From Paramecium sonneborni (Eukaryota; Ciliophora; Oligohymenophorea; Peniculida; Parameciidae): a DNA stretch of 64,000 bases. The position numbers and the translations under genes were made by a program. Shown here in pieces: positions 1 to 11,972 of this stretch. The notes below the pieces were generated by a model. That model was given only the letters and a program-made list of their open reading frames with translations, was not told the origin of the DNA and searched no databases. Location: the NCBI GenBank assembly GCA_905182985.1, contig CAJJDN010000042.1, positions 157,491 to 221,490 on the forward strand. Reading direction: 5' to 3'. The stretch's first letter is position 1; each line of letters begins with the position of its first letter.

Positions 1-625
1 TAAATGAAGAATAAATGATATAAATCTGTCAAATATTAATAAGTAATTTACAATATGTAATACATAGATGACATAGATGTTATAATAATTATTATTATTT
101 TACTAATTTAAATTACTAATCGTTATTAGAATTCATTTAATCCTATTAGAATAAAAATTACTAAAATTTCTAAAATGATGTTCATATTAACTTTTCTCCT
201 AATAATTATCTTTCTGTAACTACATAAAGATATAAATAAAATAAATATAGTATTGATTTAAGTAAGTAAACTTTTTATTAAAAATAAATTTAAATTTCGA
301 AATAAGTTCATTTTGCCTTTAAATTCATATTTAAAAATATTAATAATTGATTGTGGAATAGATATTTAAGAGATTATGTTTAGGTTTAAATTATTTTTAT
401 AACTTATATTCAAGAAAATAAGATATTAGAATATAATGTAAGAATTACAGAGGGAAAGTATTTTCTGATTTCCTATTAATAGATTTTGTTACATAAAAAA
501 TGTGATATTCACTAAATAATTAGAGTTAGGTAATATAAAGAGGTCATAATAATATAAAATAAGTTTTAATTCTACAAATTAAAGTATAATTAATCATTTT
601 AATTTACAATTAATTTTATTTGAAA
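1..625. other. AT-rich region with no gene seen
   Basis: No convincing reading frame on either strand under the ciliate code. It is very AT-rich with short homopolymers and probably holds the 5' flank of the ligase-like gene that starts at 626 and perhaps the flank of a gene off the left edge. Confidence 0.4.
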
Positions 626-2430
626 ATGCAAAAACCTGGGATAGAATTCTTATTTATTAAAGGAAATACTAAATGTACAGATTCTACTTAATTGTAATCA
701 GTAAGATAATAATAACATCCAAAATTAAATTCTCTTCGTATGAAAGGATTTTAGTAATTCATTGATTTTATTAATAAATAATCATAAGATTAGCAGTAAT
801 TCAAAACATGTTCTTAATGTGCTCCATAATTATTAACAACAGTGTTAACTTATCCTCCAAGAATAGAAATTCATAATCGAAAATCCAGTGAAACTAAATT
901 AACCATTAAAAAAAGCTTAGTTGAAACTCTTCCAGATTCTAATTCATAGGAAAAAATTAAAAAGAATGTAAGGTTAATTCCATAAAAGTAATTTTCAATA
1001 AAGAAAACAATAACTTGTAAAAATGAAAATAGTAAGGACAATTAAGAAATAAATGATTTATCAATTCTGATAGCATTCACAAATAATATTAGTGTTGTAC
1101 CTCCAGAAAGAACAATTTATAAAGCATTTATAACAAAAGGAAATAATGGGACTTTGATTAGATAATGTTTAAAATAAAGACCCTGGTGGATATTGATGGA
1201 TTAGCCTAGTGAAGATTTAAATTTGTATTGGACACAATTACGTAAGTAATAAGAGTTTGAATCAATAAAAAAATATTAATTAGAAAATGTGCTATTTACA
1301 AAACAATAAAAAAAGTCTATCAATGATAAGATTAAATATAATATTTAGGAATCAGAATTTTAGTTGTTCAATTAAAGTAGCATTCTTAGAGTGCATAATC
1401 ATTTAGAATGTAATTTCTAAGTTTGCAATAAAAAGGCTTTATTTTACAATATGAAAAATTATTATCTTTCAATAAATGAAGATCCATTTAGATATATTCC
1501 TTTAACATATCATATTTAAAAAGGACCATGTGATCCAGCATATTAAGAATTTGAAGAATATGCTCAAACAAATAATGTCAATTTGTGGATAATTAAGCCA
1601 GGAGAATCATCAAATCGAGGTAATGGCATTTAAGTAGCCAATTCTATTAGTAAGGTAAAATAAATTGTTTCTTCAAATATTCATTTAAATAATTCTAAAA
1701 AGACATTCATTATTTAAAAGTATTTAGAAAAACCATTACTATATAATAAAAGAAAGTTTGATATCAGGTGTTATATGTTGATGACTAGTATTAATAATTA
1801 ATTTAAAGCTTATTGGTATTAAGAAGGGTATATAAGAACAAGTTGTAAAGAATTTACTTTGGATGATGTTGAAGATAAGTTCACTCATCTTACAAATGAT
1901 GCAGTTTAAAAAAAGAATTAAAATTATGGGAAATTTGAAACAGGAAATAAAGTATAAATAATCATTAAATTTAGATTTCATTCAATGAATTTCAAAAGTA
2001 TTTAAATGATCAACATAATTATAATTTCTAAATAATTATAAATTAATTAAAAAAGCTTAGCACTGATATAGTGAAGGCTACTTACTAACATTTAGATCCA
2101 AATAAACTATTCTATTCTTTTGAGTTATTTGGATTAGATTTTATGATAGATTAAGATATGAAACCATGGTTAATTGAAGTTAATACTAATCCATGTTTGG
2201 AAACTTGTTGTCCATTGTTGGCTCGATTAATATCTCATTTGATTGAAAATACTATCAGAATTACAATTGATCCTATGTATCCTCCACCAGCAAGCAAGAA
2301 GAAACATTTATAAGAATCAAAAAATCAACTGGAACTTATTTTTTCTAGTACTTTGATAGATGAAAGAACTAGTTAACCTATGATTAAAGAAGATGATGAA
2401 GAACAATCTGATGTTGATGATGATAATTGA
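626..2430 (+). CDS. Tubulin tyrosine ligase-like (TTLL) protein
   Basis: About 593 aa with TAA/TAG read as Gln and a single 23-nt intron at 1952-1974; removing it keeps the frame to the TGA at 2428. The N-terminal third is basic and low in complexity. The TTL domain follows: the ATP-grasp stretch KPGESSNRGNGI, then KFDIRCYML, FTHLTNDAVQKK, and near the C-terminus FELFGLDFMID and WLIEVNTNPCLET, which carry the nucleotide- and metal-binding acidic residues. The end is acidic. TTLL enzymes add glutamate, glycine or tyrosine to tubulin tails, mainly in cilia; which reaction this one performs cannot be told from the sequence. All the core motifs I looked for are present. The start is the first ATG in frame after AT-rich sequence. 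Confidence 0.9.
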
Positions 2431-3999
2431 TGATTATAATAAAACTTAATAGTATTTTATTAGGTATTTTTACTACTGTGAAATTATATATTATTTTAAA
2501 ACAAATTAGAGATGGTTAAAGGTATTATTATTATGATTAGTAAGAATATGTAGTTTTCGTTATATGGTGTTTCTATATTGCAATAGCCATTGTTTATTCA
2601 ATAGGTATTAAGCGTTCTTGATTATATTAAGTATATTTAAGTACTAACAAATTTTTTGGCACGATGGAATTCCCTTTACTAAGTTGGTCAATTGATTTTC
2701 TAGATCCTGAATGGAGAATACTTTATTAATATGTTTAAGCACTATTAATATATTTGCTATGCTATTTTTGTAAGAAATCATACCTAATGAAAAGTCTGTA
2801 GACATTTATTTAGGAATTAAAGAATGTTATTTTATGTTTTGTCTGGAATAATTTTTGGAGGTTATTTAAGTAGATTTGGATTTGCTATAAATATTATATT
2901 GATGCTTGCAAATTTGATATTTGTAAAATTATGTAAATCGTCAGCTTCATTTCTAAAAATACATTGGATTTTACATCTAATCATAGTTTATTTAATTAAT
3001 ATATTCAATGGTCTGAATAATATATGGGGTAAAAATGGTAAAGAATTTAATCAAGCAGCACCAATACCATGGCAACATATCTATTTTTGGAATATGCTTC
3101 GAATGACAAGTTACAATATCGAAGTATAAGAAATTAAATTAGTTGAATATTTTGCTTATCTTCTTTATCCACCTCTTTATTATTCAGGACCTTTAATTTA
3201 GTTTACAAATTGGTAAACTCAGATTAGGATTAATTAATAAGTTAATAAAAAGCATAAATATATTATTATTGGCTTTTTCTTATTGACTCTCTAAATCTTA
3301 ACATAATGTTATGCATTAACTAATCATTCACAAAATGAATGGTTATGGGATAAACAAATTTCAACACTTTCTGGTGTTTCTTTCTTTATTACTTCAACTA
3401 TTCAAATCTACTTTAAATTTATATTTTTATGGGCCTTATAAGAATGTTGGGCAAGTTATGATAATATAGATATCCAAACTAATAATCCTAAACATATATT
3501 TATGATCAATTCAGCTTAATCATTTGAAAAATACTTTTGTGCTACTTATAATCAATTTTTAATCAAATATATCAAAGACATATTCTCATAAAATACCTAT
3601 TTAAATTTATTACTCATTTATAGTATTACTATAATACTTGTTAATTGTGATCTTAAAACTATTTGGTTATTTGTGACTCTATGGCTTTTTCATGTATTTG
3701 AAGAAAAAGTTTCAATTTAAAATAGAATAATCAACATAATGATACGTTCTTTCTAATAATGTATCATATTATTAGAAATTATAACTATGTACACTTCAGA
3801 TATCAATATAATATTGATCTATGTAAAACAAAAAAATTTATGTATCATATTAATGAATATAAAAAGACTGGATTCCGCTAATTCTTGGAACATGCTTATT
3901 AACATAGATATATCTTTCATTAACAAAATAATTTTCATGATAACTATTTAAACTGTTTATATTTTTTATTGTTTTATTCACTATCTAATAATTATTTGA
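2430..3999 (+). CDS. MBOAT-family acyltransferase (GUP1/HHAT-like), apparent frameshift
   Basis: A multi-pass membrane protein. The N-terminus is hydrophobic, followed by SIDFLDPEWR, the conserved Gup1/HHAT-type motif, then several membrane segments and the MBOAT signature stretch YPPLYYSGPLIQFTNW around 3160-3205. A 27-nt intron at 2605-2631 fits. The ATG at 2430 shares its A with the last base of the upstream TGA. Between about 2820 and 2850 the frame changes by one base and no GT..AG intron of the right length fits, so there is either a 1-nt error or a true frameshift. The expected catalytic His falls in the C-terminal part, which I could not align reliably. The C-terminal hydrophobic segment runs 65 bp into the 3' end of the convergent gene on the other strand. 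Substrate unknown; relatives acylate proteins or lysolipids in the ER. Confidence 0.75.
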
Positions 4000-4510
4000 T
4001 AAATTCTGGGACTCTCTAATTATCTCTTTCTAAATATCTATTTATATTATTATCTGATAGTTACTTTTTAAATTCTAATAATTATCTTTGCCCTTTTAAT
4101 AAATCCTTAACTGTTTCCGTTCTCTCTCGATATCCTATATTTTTAATTAGCACCTCAGGCAATTTATCATCAAATGGATTATATTATACATTAATACTAT
4201 GAATATTCTTATAAAAGTGCAAATCATCTTCAACATATATATATTAATAATACCTTCAAAATTATCTTTTTATAAATCAGGCTTTTAAACATATCTTAAT
4301 TCATAAGGTATATACCATTTATTATAAAATTCTTTGTTTTTTTTAGGTAAATTTGGCAATGATGGCAATGATGGCAATTTTGTTTGTATCCTTTTTGTTT
4401 TTTCTTCCTTTTATTTCAAATTAACTTTCTCATTTAATTAATTTTTTACTTGGCTATCCAATAAAAGCAGGCTCAGTTTTAGTAGAATCTATTTATTTTT
4501 ATGTTTTCAT
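3935..4510 (-). CDS. Hypothetical basic protein, three exons
   Basis: Reading leftward from the ATG at 4510, two introns of 25 and 26 nt give a 174-aa protein with an exact frame to TGA at 3935. It opens with a hydrophilic Lys/Thr/Pro segment containing three copies of LPSLP-like units near residue 45. After that come FYNKWYIPYELRYV and a charged helical C-terminal half rich in Glu, Lys and Gln. No domain recognised. Its 3' end overlaps the convergent MBOAT gene by 65 bp. The conserved-looking aromatic patch and clean splicing argue that it is real. Confidence 0.65.
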
Positions 4511-4762
4511 AAATGTTTTATTTAAAAAGTAATTAGTTCTTATTATTAATATTATTATTATTATATTCCATAATTTTTAAAAGGAAACTCTTCTTAATCT
4601 ATCTTCTTAATAGTAAATAATAGTTTTTTTTAACTTAATTCCTAAAATTACAACCTTAATTGCCATTTAAATCAATCTCAATTAAGTACTGATTGAATTC
4701 CAAGAATAAAAGTGAATATTAGATCATTTTTAGGAGTTAGTAAATTTAAAGTATCTTATGAT

Positions 4763-4957
4763 ATGTTTGAATGTCTTAAAAACGATTCATTTAAGAAATC
4801 TAATAAAAAATATATCGAATTTAAAGTTTTTAAGTTTAAGTTTAAGTTTAGTAGATATTTACAAAATTAAGGATGTAGAATGACACTAAAAAATAGATAA
4901 GACGATATTATTAATTATGGTGGAAATTCATTTTCTTAGAATTCTGAATCATCTTGA
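4763..4957 (+). CDS. Possible small ORF, start uncertain
   Basis: ATG at 4763 opens 64 codons ending at TGA 4955. The second half, around RYLQNQGCRMTLKNRQDD, looks coding. The frame can be extended upstream across a possible 27-nt intron (about 4688-4714) but no good ATG is found there. It may instead be a lost 5' exon set of the next gene. Between 4511 and 4762 I see nothing else convincing. Confidence 0.3.
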
Positions 4958-4976
4958 AGCATTTATATTTAGATAG

Positions 4977-5733
4977 ATGATGAATTAAGAAAATAGATTA
5001 TTATTTTATAATATAGCCTTAAAGACATCAACTCAGTATTAAAATTTTTATAAAAATAGTTAAATAACTACAAGAAAGAGAGAGATCCATTTATATTAAC
5101 AATTATCAGATGTAGTAAATGATTAAAAACTAAATAACAATCATGTAGATATAGAAATCAATTCTAACCTAATAAGCATTAAAACTTTAAGGTCTTTCTG
5201 ATTAATTACAGTTTGTTTTAAAAAAAACTTCACACATTAATCGCTAATATATTTATAAGTCAAGATCATCATTTATTATGTTTGAGTAATATAAATTATT
5301 TAATTGTAGAATACTGAAGATTAATTTAGTAAAGATGTGATTAAAGAAGTATTAAAATTTATATTGAGAAGAAAATATGGGTAAGTAATTTATGATTTTA
5401 TTCCAACAGTATTATAAAATTGTATTTATTTTCAGAAACTTCAATAAATTTTAATTCATAATGTAATGAATGTTATTGAAAAGAATTTTCTTTCATTTCA
5501 AAGTAGCTCGCAAAGTTAGATTAGAATGATAATAATACTTGGTCACATTTTTAGATATTCTATATTTCTAATTTCTGAGATATTGATTTATATATTATTT
5601 AAACGTCAAATAAAAAGCTAATTTGAATTGGACTGCATGTGTATCTAAAGTATAAAAAGCATAACAAGATTATGAATTTTTAAGTAGTATAATTGATTCA
5701 AACATTTGGTATAAATAAAAATATGCTAAATGA
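4977..5733 (+). CDS. Hypothetical gene, many short introns
   Basis: Starts MMNQENRLLFYN and continues through candidate introns of 20, 28, 29 and 21 nt with coding-like exons such as TEDQFSKDVIKEVLKF. A later exon around 5605-5733 contains NLNWTACVSKV and ends at TGA, but the join between about 5575 and 5605 could not be solved. The product is soluble, Gln- and Lys-rich, with no known domain. Either one splice is unusual or the gene is damaged. The next gene on the minus strand ends at 5800, so the two are convergent. Confidence 0.45.
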
Positions 5734-5799
5734 TATTAAAAAACTTAATGAACATTTTGAGTAATAGTTAGTAATTATATTTATTGATAAATGATTGAA

Positions 5800-6720
5800 T
5801 CAATGTCTTCTCCTATATATTTTCCATTTTTTACTAATCTTTTGAAATTTTTTATATGATCTTTATTGAAGAAAAAGAATACTTTTATTTTCGACTTTTA
5901 TATTCGGAATAGTATTCTTATGTGCTAATATTTTGTTCAGTCTAATAATAATTGCCACTAATATGCTCAAAGTCATCATTATAATACATTGATTCATCTA
6001 CAGATTATTTATTAAACTACCAGAAATATTTTCTTATTGTTCTTTATTCATTAAACCTTGATTTGACTCTTTCTCAGACTAAGCAATTATAAAATAAAAT
6101 ATACAAAATTTCTTCTTAACATAAAATTTGATATGTTTATTATTTTTTGATAAGATTAAATTTTTAAATTATATATAGCCTGGTCTACAAAGCTTTTTTT
6201 TGTTCTTATAAACTTTAAAGTTAAAGTCATTGAATAATAAAGAATCTTTTTTAAGATTTTAATTATTTAGATGATGATGGAATAATTATTTTTCTAAGTA
6301 GAAATTTCATTCCTAAATAATTTTATCCTATTAGTAAAACTATATAAGAGTATATAGATTACTCTTAAATCTCTAAAATTTCATATTTATTTTACAAACT
6401 TATGAATTAAATTTCAAAACTTCAATTACAAGCAAACTATTTAAAAAATTATTCATTTAAGCATTATTTTAAAAAATTCTTCCTTAAAAAAGATCATCTA
6501 ATATGTATTCTTCATAAATTACTGTAACAAAAAATCTCCTACCTAACAATTAAGAATAATTTGAATCTTTATTAAAAAATTTCTTAATACTAAGTCTCTC
6601 TTTACTAATTTAACTTCTTTATTGAGTTGATAGACTCCTTCTTAATCTGGTTTAGAAAAATCTTACATTATTATTTATTTAGAATTCTAAATATAATAAT
6701 GACAAAGAAAATATTGAGCA
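5800..6720 (-). CDS. Hypothetical gene on minus strand, 5' end unresolved
   Basis: Clear coding exons read leftward: a basic stretch starting near 6700 (RLRRSLSTQQRSQISKERL), then a hydrophobic/basic middle with IIIPSSSKQLKSQK, then CRPGYIQFKNLILSKNN, and an acidic Tyr-rich segment (YYNDDFEHISGNYY) near the end. Introns of 22-23 nt at the 3' side fit well and give a TGA at 5800. The start codon and one internal splice near 6210-6240 are not resolved. No family recognised. It lies head-to-head with the leucine-rich repeat gene at 7041. Confidence 0.45.
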
Positions 6721-7040
6721 AATACTAAAAGATGAGAAATAATCAATTTTTTTTTGTTATATTATCCATCATGAGGATGATTTAACAGAAATAATGATGA
6801 AAAATAATCAAATAAATATTTTTTTATTTATGCTTATTAAATGCATGAAATTTAACAAATTATATCTATTACATAATCCGCCTTAGATTTTTATTATATT
6901 CCTAACAAAAGATTAAGGCTTTATTTGTTGAAAAAGATGAAAACGTGAGAATGATAATTATTGTAAGATTGTTGAGATATGATTTATGTTCAATTTAAAT
7001 TTTTAACAGATATTTTTATATTATAAATAATAAAATTAAA
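6721..7040. other. Intergenic, divergent promoters likely
   Basis: About 320 bp between divergent genes. The plus-strand frame of the downstream gene is open back to about 6900 and contains an ATG at 6951, so part of this stretch could be its N-terminus. Nothing else is visible. Confidence 0.35.
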
Positions 7041-8295
7041 ATGTTGGATTTATCTAAAAGAGAATTTGTTAAGCTACCTGGAGAAATAGATGTAAAAATT
7101 TAGTTTACTATAATTAAAGAATTTTATAACAGAACCAGAATATTTTAAGACATTTACTGCTTGTAATTGTAAAACACAGCAACTTTTAAGTTTTATGCAT
7201 TTTAAAAAGCTTTAAGCTTTAGATTTATCAAATAATGAATTAGGAAACTTTGTAAAAACAAACACATTATCTGGATTATTTCTCTTAAAAGTATTGATTT
7301 TAAAAAAAAATGGTATTTCTTAAATAAATGATTAATTTTTTTCAACAGCAAAGAATATCGAAGTATAATTTATTTTGATGTGTTTTTATATAGATGTTAG
7401 ACCTTTCAGAAAATAAAATAATTAAATGTGGCAAATCATTTTTAGACTTACCCAAACTTATTACGTAAAATGAAGTTATTAAATTAGACTAAATTTAAAT
7501 AAAAATCAGATTGATGATTTAAATGCTTTTAAAATTTTTAAGACAAATCCTCTTTTAGAATTACAATATCTAGGAATTCGATAAAACAATATAGAATCGT
7601 AATATTTATATTAATATTAACTTATTAGTAATTATAGATCAAAATTTGAAACAACTTTGACAATATTCTTTCCAAATTTATAATTTGTTTTAACCATATT
7701 TTCTTAATAAAAAGAATTAAATGCTTTTCATGAAATTCTTTATATTGACCATTATTTAGATTAGATAGAGATTCCTTAAAATTAAAATTAAATTGAATGT
7801 TCTTTTCATAATGATTCTTTAATAGCTAATTGTATTGTTAGTTAAAATCATACATCTGCTAAAAAAAGCAAAAGATCCATAAATTCGTGTGATTCTAGAT
7901 TTGGCTCATTTAAAAAAAGAGATCCAGAAACTATAAAAAGATAAATAGAATTTAGAAAAAAAGAATTAGAAAAATTAGATTCATCTATAGAATAACTTAC
8001 TCTTAAAAAAGATGAGATATAAAATTTAACTTAAAAATATTAATACTTTTTACAAGATTGTAAAAATAATTAAAATTATATAGCACTTTAATTATCAGAT
8101 AATACACTTTTAATGACAGTTTTACAAAGATTAGGAGAATATTGTAATTCAATTGATATATTAAATTAATAAAAAGGAAGAAATTTGGTAGTCGAACTTT
8201 TAAGTTCAATGAAATGCAAAGATTCCTTAAATGTTGATTAAACTTTAATAAAAATGGAAGCCATAATGAAAAAAATGTAAGAATTAATGAATTGA
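7041..8295 (+). CDS. Leucine-rich repeat protein with coiled-coil C-terminus
   Basis: Introns of 28, 31 and 23 nt give 390 aa with an exact frame. Leucine-rich repeats lie in about residues 1-140: LDLSKREFVKLPG, LQALDLSNNELG, MLDLSENKI and an LxLNKNQI unit; each has the LxxLxLxxN pattern. A middle part without clear repeats leads to a Lys/Glu-rich helical C-terminal third (about residues 250-390) predicted to be coiled coil by heptad spacing. LRR/coiled-coil proteins of this kind are common in cilia and centrosomes of ciliates, but the exact role is unknown. An alternative start at 6951 is in frame. Confidence 0.8.
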
Positions 8296-8418
8296 AATTA
8301 AATAAATTAATATGGTTTAAGATTTCCATTTCTTATTTCTTTTTTCTATATAAGAATGTTTCTAGAATATTTAAGAATTATTATCAGCAATTTGTCTTTT
8401 TCTTTAACAATAATATTT

Positions 8419-8798
8419 ATGAATCCAATTTTAATATTCACATTATTATGTTTGATACAAGGCTAATAAATTTCACATGGGATGCATTATTTATAAGATA
8501 AATTTTATGGGAAAATCGATACAAATGTCTATTATTACTATTAAGTCAAATTTGAAAATCAAAATTATTGTGCTTCCATTAATTATTAATGTTTCTTTTT
8601 GAATCAATTACAATTAAATAATTATGTTGATCATACATATGATAAGTTAAAGCCTAAATTAATGAAAAATGTAATAATATTTATTATATGAAGGTTTTCG
8701 AATTCGTTGATTTTTTATAACAAAATAAAAAAGCATATTTCAAAGATTCTTCAAGAAGAGAACTAGAAAAAAGTTTTGAAAAATATTATCAAATTTGA
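8419..8798 (+). CDS. Small secreted or surface protein with signal peptide
   Basis: 118 aa after removing one 23-nt intron. The first 16 residues, MNPILIFTLLCLIQG, form a textbook signal peptide with a short hydrophobic core and Gly before the likely cleavage site. The mature part is Tyr-rich (four Tyr in a row near residue 42) and has two Cys (CASINYQC) that could pair. No membrane segment follows, so it is probably secreted or in a vesicle. No family recognised. It follows the LRR gene by 123 bp on the same strand. Confidence 0.68.
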
Positions 8799-8855
8799 AT
8801 ATATCGATTAATTAAATTAGTTTTAAACAAATAAAAAAATCTCAAAAAATTTTTA

Positions 8856-10208
8856 TCAATTTGCAGCATTCTATTATAAATAGTTATTTAATAGATCTTA
8901 ATTGTCATCAACTAATGCTAAATGTTCAACATTGAAATATTTTCTACCATGTAAAGGATAAAACATAGTCCATATTTAAGGAATATCTACTTTCCATTCT
9001 AATTATGATAGTGGAAAATATAAAGTTCTAGGTCTAGTTATTTTTGGAGTATAAAATGAAGCTTCATTCCACTCTTATATAGCTGGTATTTCATAGAAAT
9101 GTAAAAAACCAAGAACTGTAGCAAAACTCAGTAGCCATAAAATATTTACGAAATGATAATAAAATGCAAAGTCTAATTATAATTAAGAATTATGATACTT
9201 GTGCCTTCCATGTAAATGAAAAATAATATATAATAAGAAACTAAATATTTAGGGGCAAATAATAGAGTTGATCTTGTTCTAAAGAAGAAATTACTCATTA
9301 TCTCATTAAATAAAATTAATCTAATTTAATTATTTTTATTTACAATAACAAATTCTTTTGGGATTGAATAGTGGATTAATTGTAATAGATATAAGTTAAG
9401 AGTGTTCTAGATTAATATACCTATAAAAATACAAAAAATAATAATAGATAGCTAATCTTTAACATATGAGACTATTTATTATTATTAATCAATATTCTTT
9501 AATACAATCTATACCATCCTGCGTTCAATAAAATTGGTATTCCAAATTAAAGTATTTTTATTATTAAACTAGCTATACAAGTTTAACAAAATAAATAGAT
9601 TATGCATTTCATTGTAAAAGCAAAAGTCTTAAGTATTTTCTCAGAAATTGGATTTGTTTCTTACTCTAGATCTTATTTATCTACCCAGATTGAAACTATA
9701 TTCTTTTCTATTTCTAATAAATAATGAGATTCATTCACATCCCTTAATTTATGAATTAAGTCATTTAAAAATAGTGTTTCTATATTTGATTTAGTTAAAA
9801 TGAAATCTTCAAACCAATTTTCTGCATAGCATTTTCTATCAATTATATATTACTCTATTGTTATATTGTGCTTTATTAGAATATCTTCTGGCAAACCGTA
9901 AATAGCTGATTAGTTTGTATATCTGAAGGTTTAGTTATTCTTTTATTAATCCTAAATAATTATTTTGAACATGGTTTCATTTCTGAATTAATTATCTTTT
10001 ATAAATTCTACTTTTAGAAGAATAAAATACCAATTTCATTCGTGCATGAATGTTTTGATATTTAAATTAAATTAAGCACAATGAAATAAATGAAGTAGAA
10101 AAATATTCCAATCAATGAAGCCTTGAATAAAATACTAACTATTGGCTTTGTTTTCGAAAAAGATAGTAGTGACTTATGGACTCTGAACAATAAACATTCT
10201 AAATCCAT
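8856..10208 (-). CDS. Multi-pass membrane protein, tandem paralogue A
   Basis: Reads from MDLECLLFRVHKS through an early membrane segment, a soluble stretch of about 130 residues (ENWFEDFILTKSN, SIWVDKQDLEQE), then several hydrophobic helices with basic loops (FFFRTRSTLLFAPKYLVS). A conserved tail follows: YTPKITRPRTLYFP, then WTMFYPLHGRKYF and LALVD, before TGA at 8856. The next gene upstream has the same order of motifs, so the two arose by tandem duplication; only 29 bp separate its stop from this start. Family unknown; the HGR motif after the last helix is a good search seed. Introns of about 25 nt are present but not all mapped. Confidence 0.75.
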
Positions 10209-10237
10209 TTTAATTAAATTAATTAAATTAATTATAT

Positions 10238-10332
10238 TCATTCAATATCATTTATAAAATATTATTCCTAATTCAATTATTGAGTTTCTTACATCTAATG
10301 TACATTTTAAACTTATTGAATTTAATTTAGTA

Positions 10333-10376
<44 letters not shown>

Positions 10377-11972
10377 GATTATTATTATTATGATTATTAT
10401 TCTTATTACTATTATTATTATTACTATTATTATAATTCAATAATTTAATTTTAAGGATTGTTTCCTGGAGGCTAAAATTATTGATTTAAATTGATTTGAA
10501 TTTCTTAATCCTATTGAATTTCTAAGTCTTATTAAATCTCTTATTACAAAATATGGTTCAATAAAGGGAAATTCTGATCTACCAAAGCTAAACTTTATAT
10601 TTAAAAGTATCTAAAAATTTTTTTTTTATAATTACCTCCTTCCATGAAGTGGATAAAACATAGTCCATAATGAAGGTACATCATTAACCCAATTTATAAG
10701 AAACAAAGGTAAGTAATAGGCTCTTGGTCTATTAATTGTTGGTGTGTAAGGTGAATGATCAGACCAACTTAAAGCTGGTATTTCAAATTTATGAATAAAA
10801 TAACAAAAAACTCCTAATTAACCAAATAAAGTAATTTGATAAACCAATTCATAGTGTCCATACAAAGTAGATTACATATAATAATAAAGAAAAAATCTGA
10901 TTATAAAGCAATATTTTGGTACAAAATATAAAGAAGATCTTGTTCTAAGAAAGTAGAAGCTTAGATATTCAAAAGAAAATGCATATCTAAAATATTTTAT
11001 TAAAATACTAGGTTATATTGTTAATTAAATAAAAAGGGTGATGCTTTTTAAATAATAGTGAATTTACTTCAGCATAAGACAATTCCAATATCAAAAAAAA
11101 CATATACAAAGTGTACAAAAATGAGTCTATAATGGGATTTGTCAATTTATTATTTCTTGTCAATATATTAAAATAATGATTAATCCAAGGATAATGTCTA
11201 GCTAATAATTCTAATTCTTAATGATTTCTACAAAATATTAAACCTGCTAAAATTATTATTTTTCAAAACATTACCTATTATGAATATAAAAACAGGCATA
11301 GAAATAAATAGCATTCTAAAATAAATAGAGGCTGTTATACATTAATAAAATAATCCAATAATGCATTTACATATTCTAAAAACTGTATTATATATCCTAA
11401 TTAAAAATGCTTCTGCATAATACTCTTATTATAATTTAAAAATAAACCTTCAAAATAAGCTTATTCCCAAATATATGTAATATTAGTTTACATATTAACA
11501 ATCTAAATAGTAGATTAGTTCATATGATAGATGAGGTCAATCAAGAAAAAATTCTCAATATTTGTTGCATATTTTAAAATAGAATTCAATCCACTTGAAT
11601 AAGAATCTCCATCTATCAATATATTTTTTTTTGAAAAATTGTAATGATCTAAAAACTCATCTTACAATTGAAATAGACTCTATGATTAAGCATATTTGAA
11701 CTAATTGAGATTTTCATCATCAGAATTTTTAATCGAAAATATGTACACAGTTTCACTATCAAAATTTTCTAACATCAATCACTTATAATACTTAGGTCAA
11801 TCTCTAATTTAGACTCAGTCATAAAATGGTTAAAGTGTAGTAATAATAAAGCACAAAATCCTAAAATACTTAATGTCGGGAATATGAATGAACCGCATTT
11901 TACAAAAAGTTTGATTAAACGTAATGATAAAAATAAGGAATGTGTTTGATAAATTTACTTCTCAAATTCCAT
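10238..11972 (-). CDS. Multi-pass membrane protein, tandem paralogue B with polyglutamine tail
   Basis: Starts MEFEKQIYQTH, then a membrane segment (FPTLSILGFCALLLLHF), a soluble part reached through a 23-nt intron, several helices, and the shared tail YTPTINRPRAYYLP, WTMFYPLHGRRYF, SLALVD. Unlike paralogue A it continues for about 130 residues of Gln-rich sequence, including a long Gln run encoded mostly by TAA and broken by a few Glu and Ser, ending LNQEQYFINDIE and TGA at 10238. On the plus strand this run is the ATT repeat at about 10329-10435. The first 47 codons recur at 12889-13029 because of an assembly duplication. Function unknown. Confidence 0.75.
10329..10435. repeat. (ATT)n microsatellite encoding polyglutamine
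   Basis: About 107 bp of mostly ATT units with a few ATG, CTT and ACT interruptions. On the minus strand it reads as TAA codons (Gln), with some TCA (Ser), GAA (Glu) and TAG (Gln), in frame with paralogue B. Expected to be length-variable. Confidence 0.85.

Noticed and set aside
6402..6830. Plus-strand frame with Met start opposite the minus gene at 5800-6720
   Set aside because: Composition is random-like (Ile/Lys/Asn/Leu), whereas the minus strand gives balanced, coding-like exons.
8419..8798. F-actin capping protein alpha subunit
   Set aside because: The stretch YGKIDTNVYYYY looked similar at first, but a clear signal peptide and short length argue against a cytosolic capping protein.
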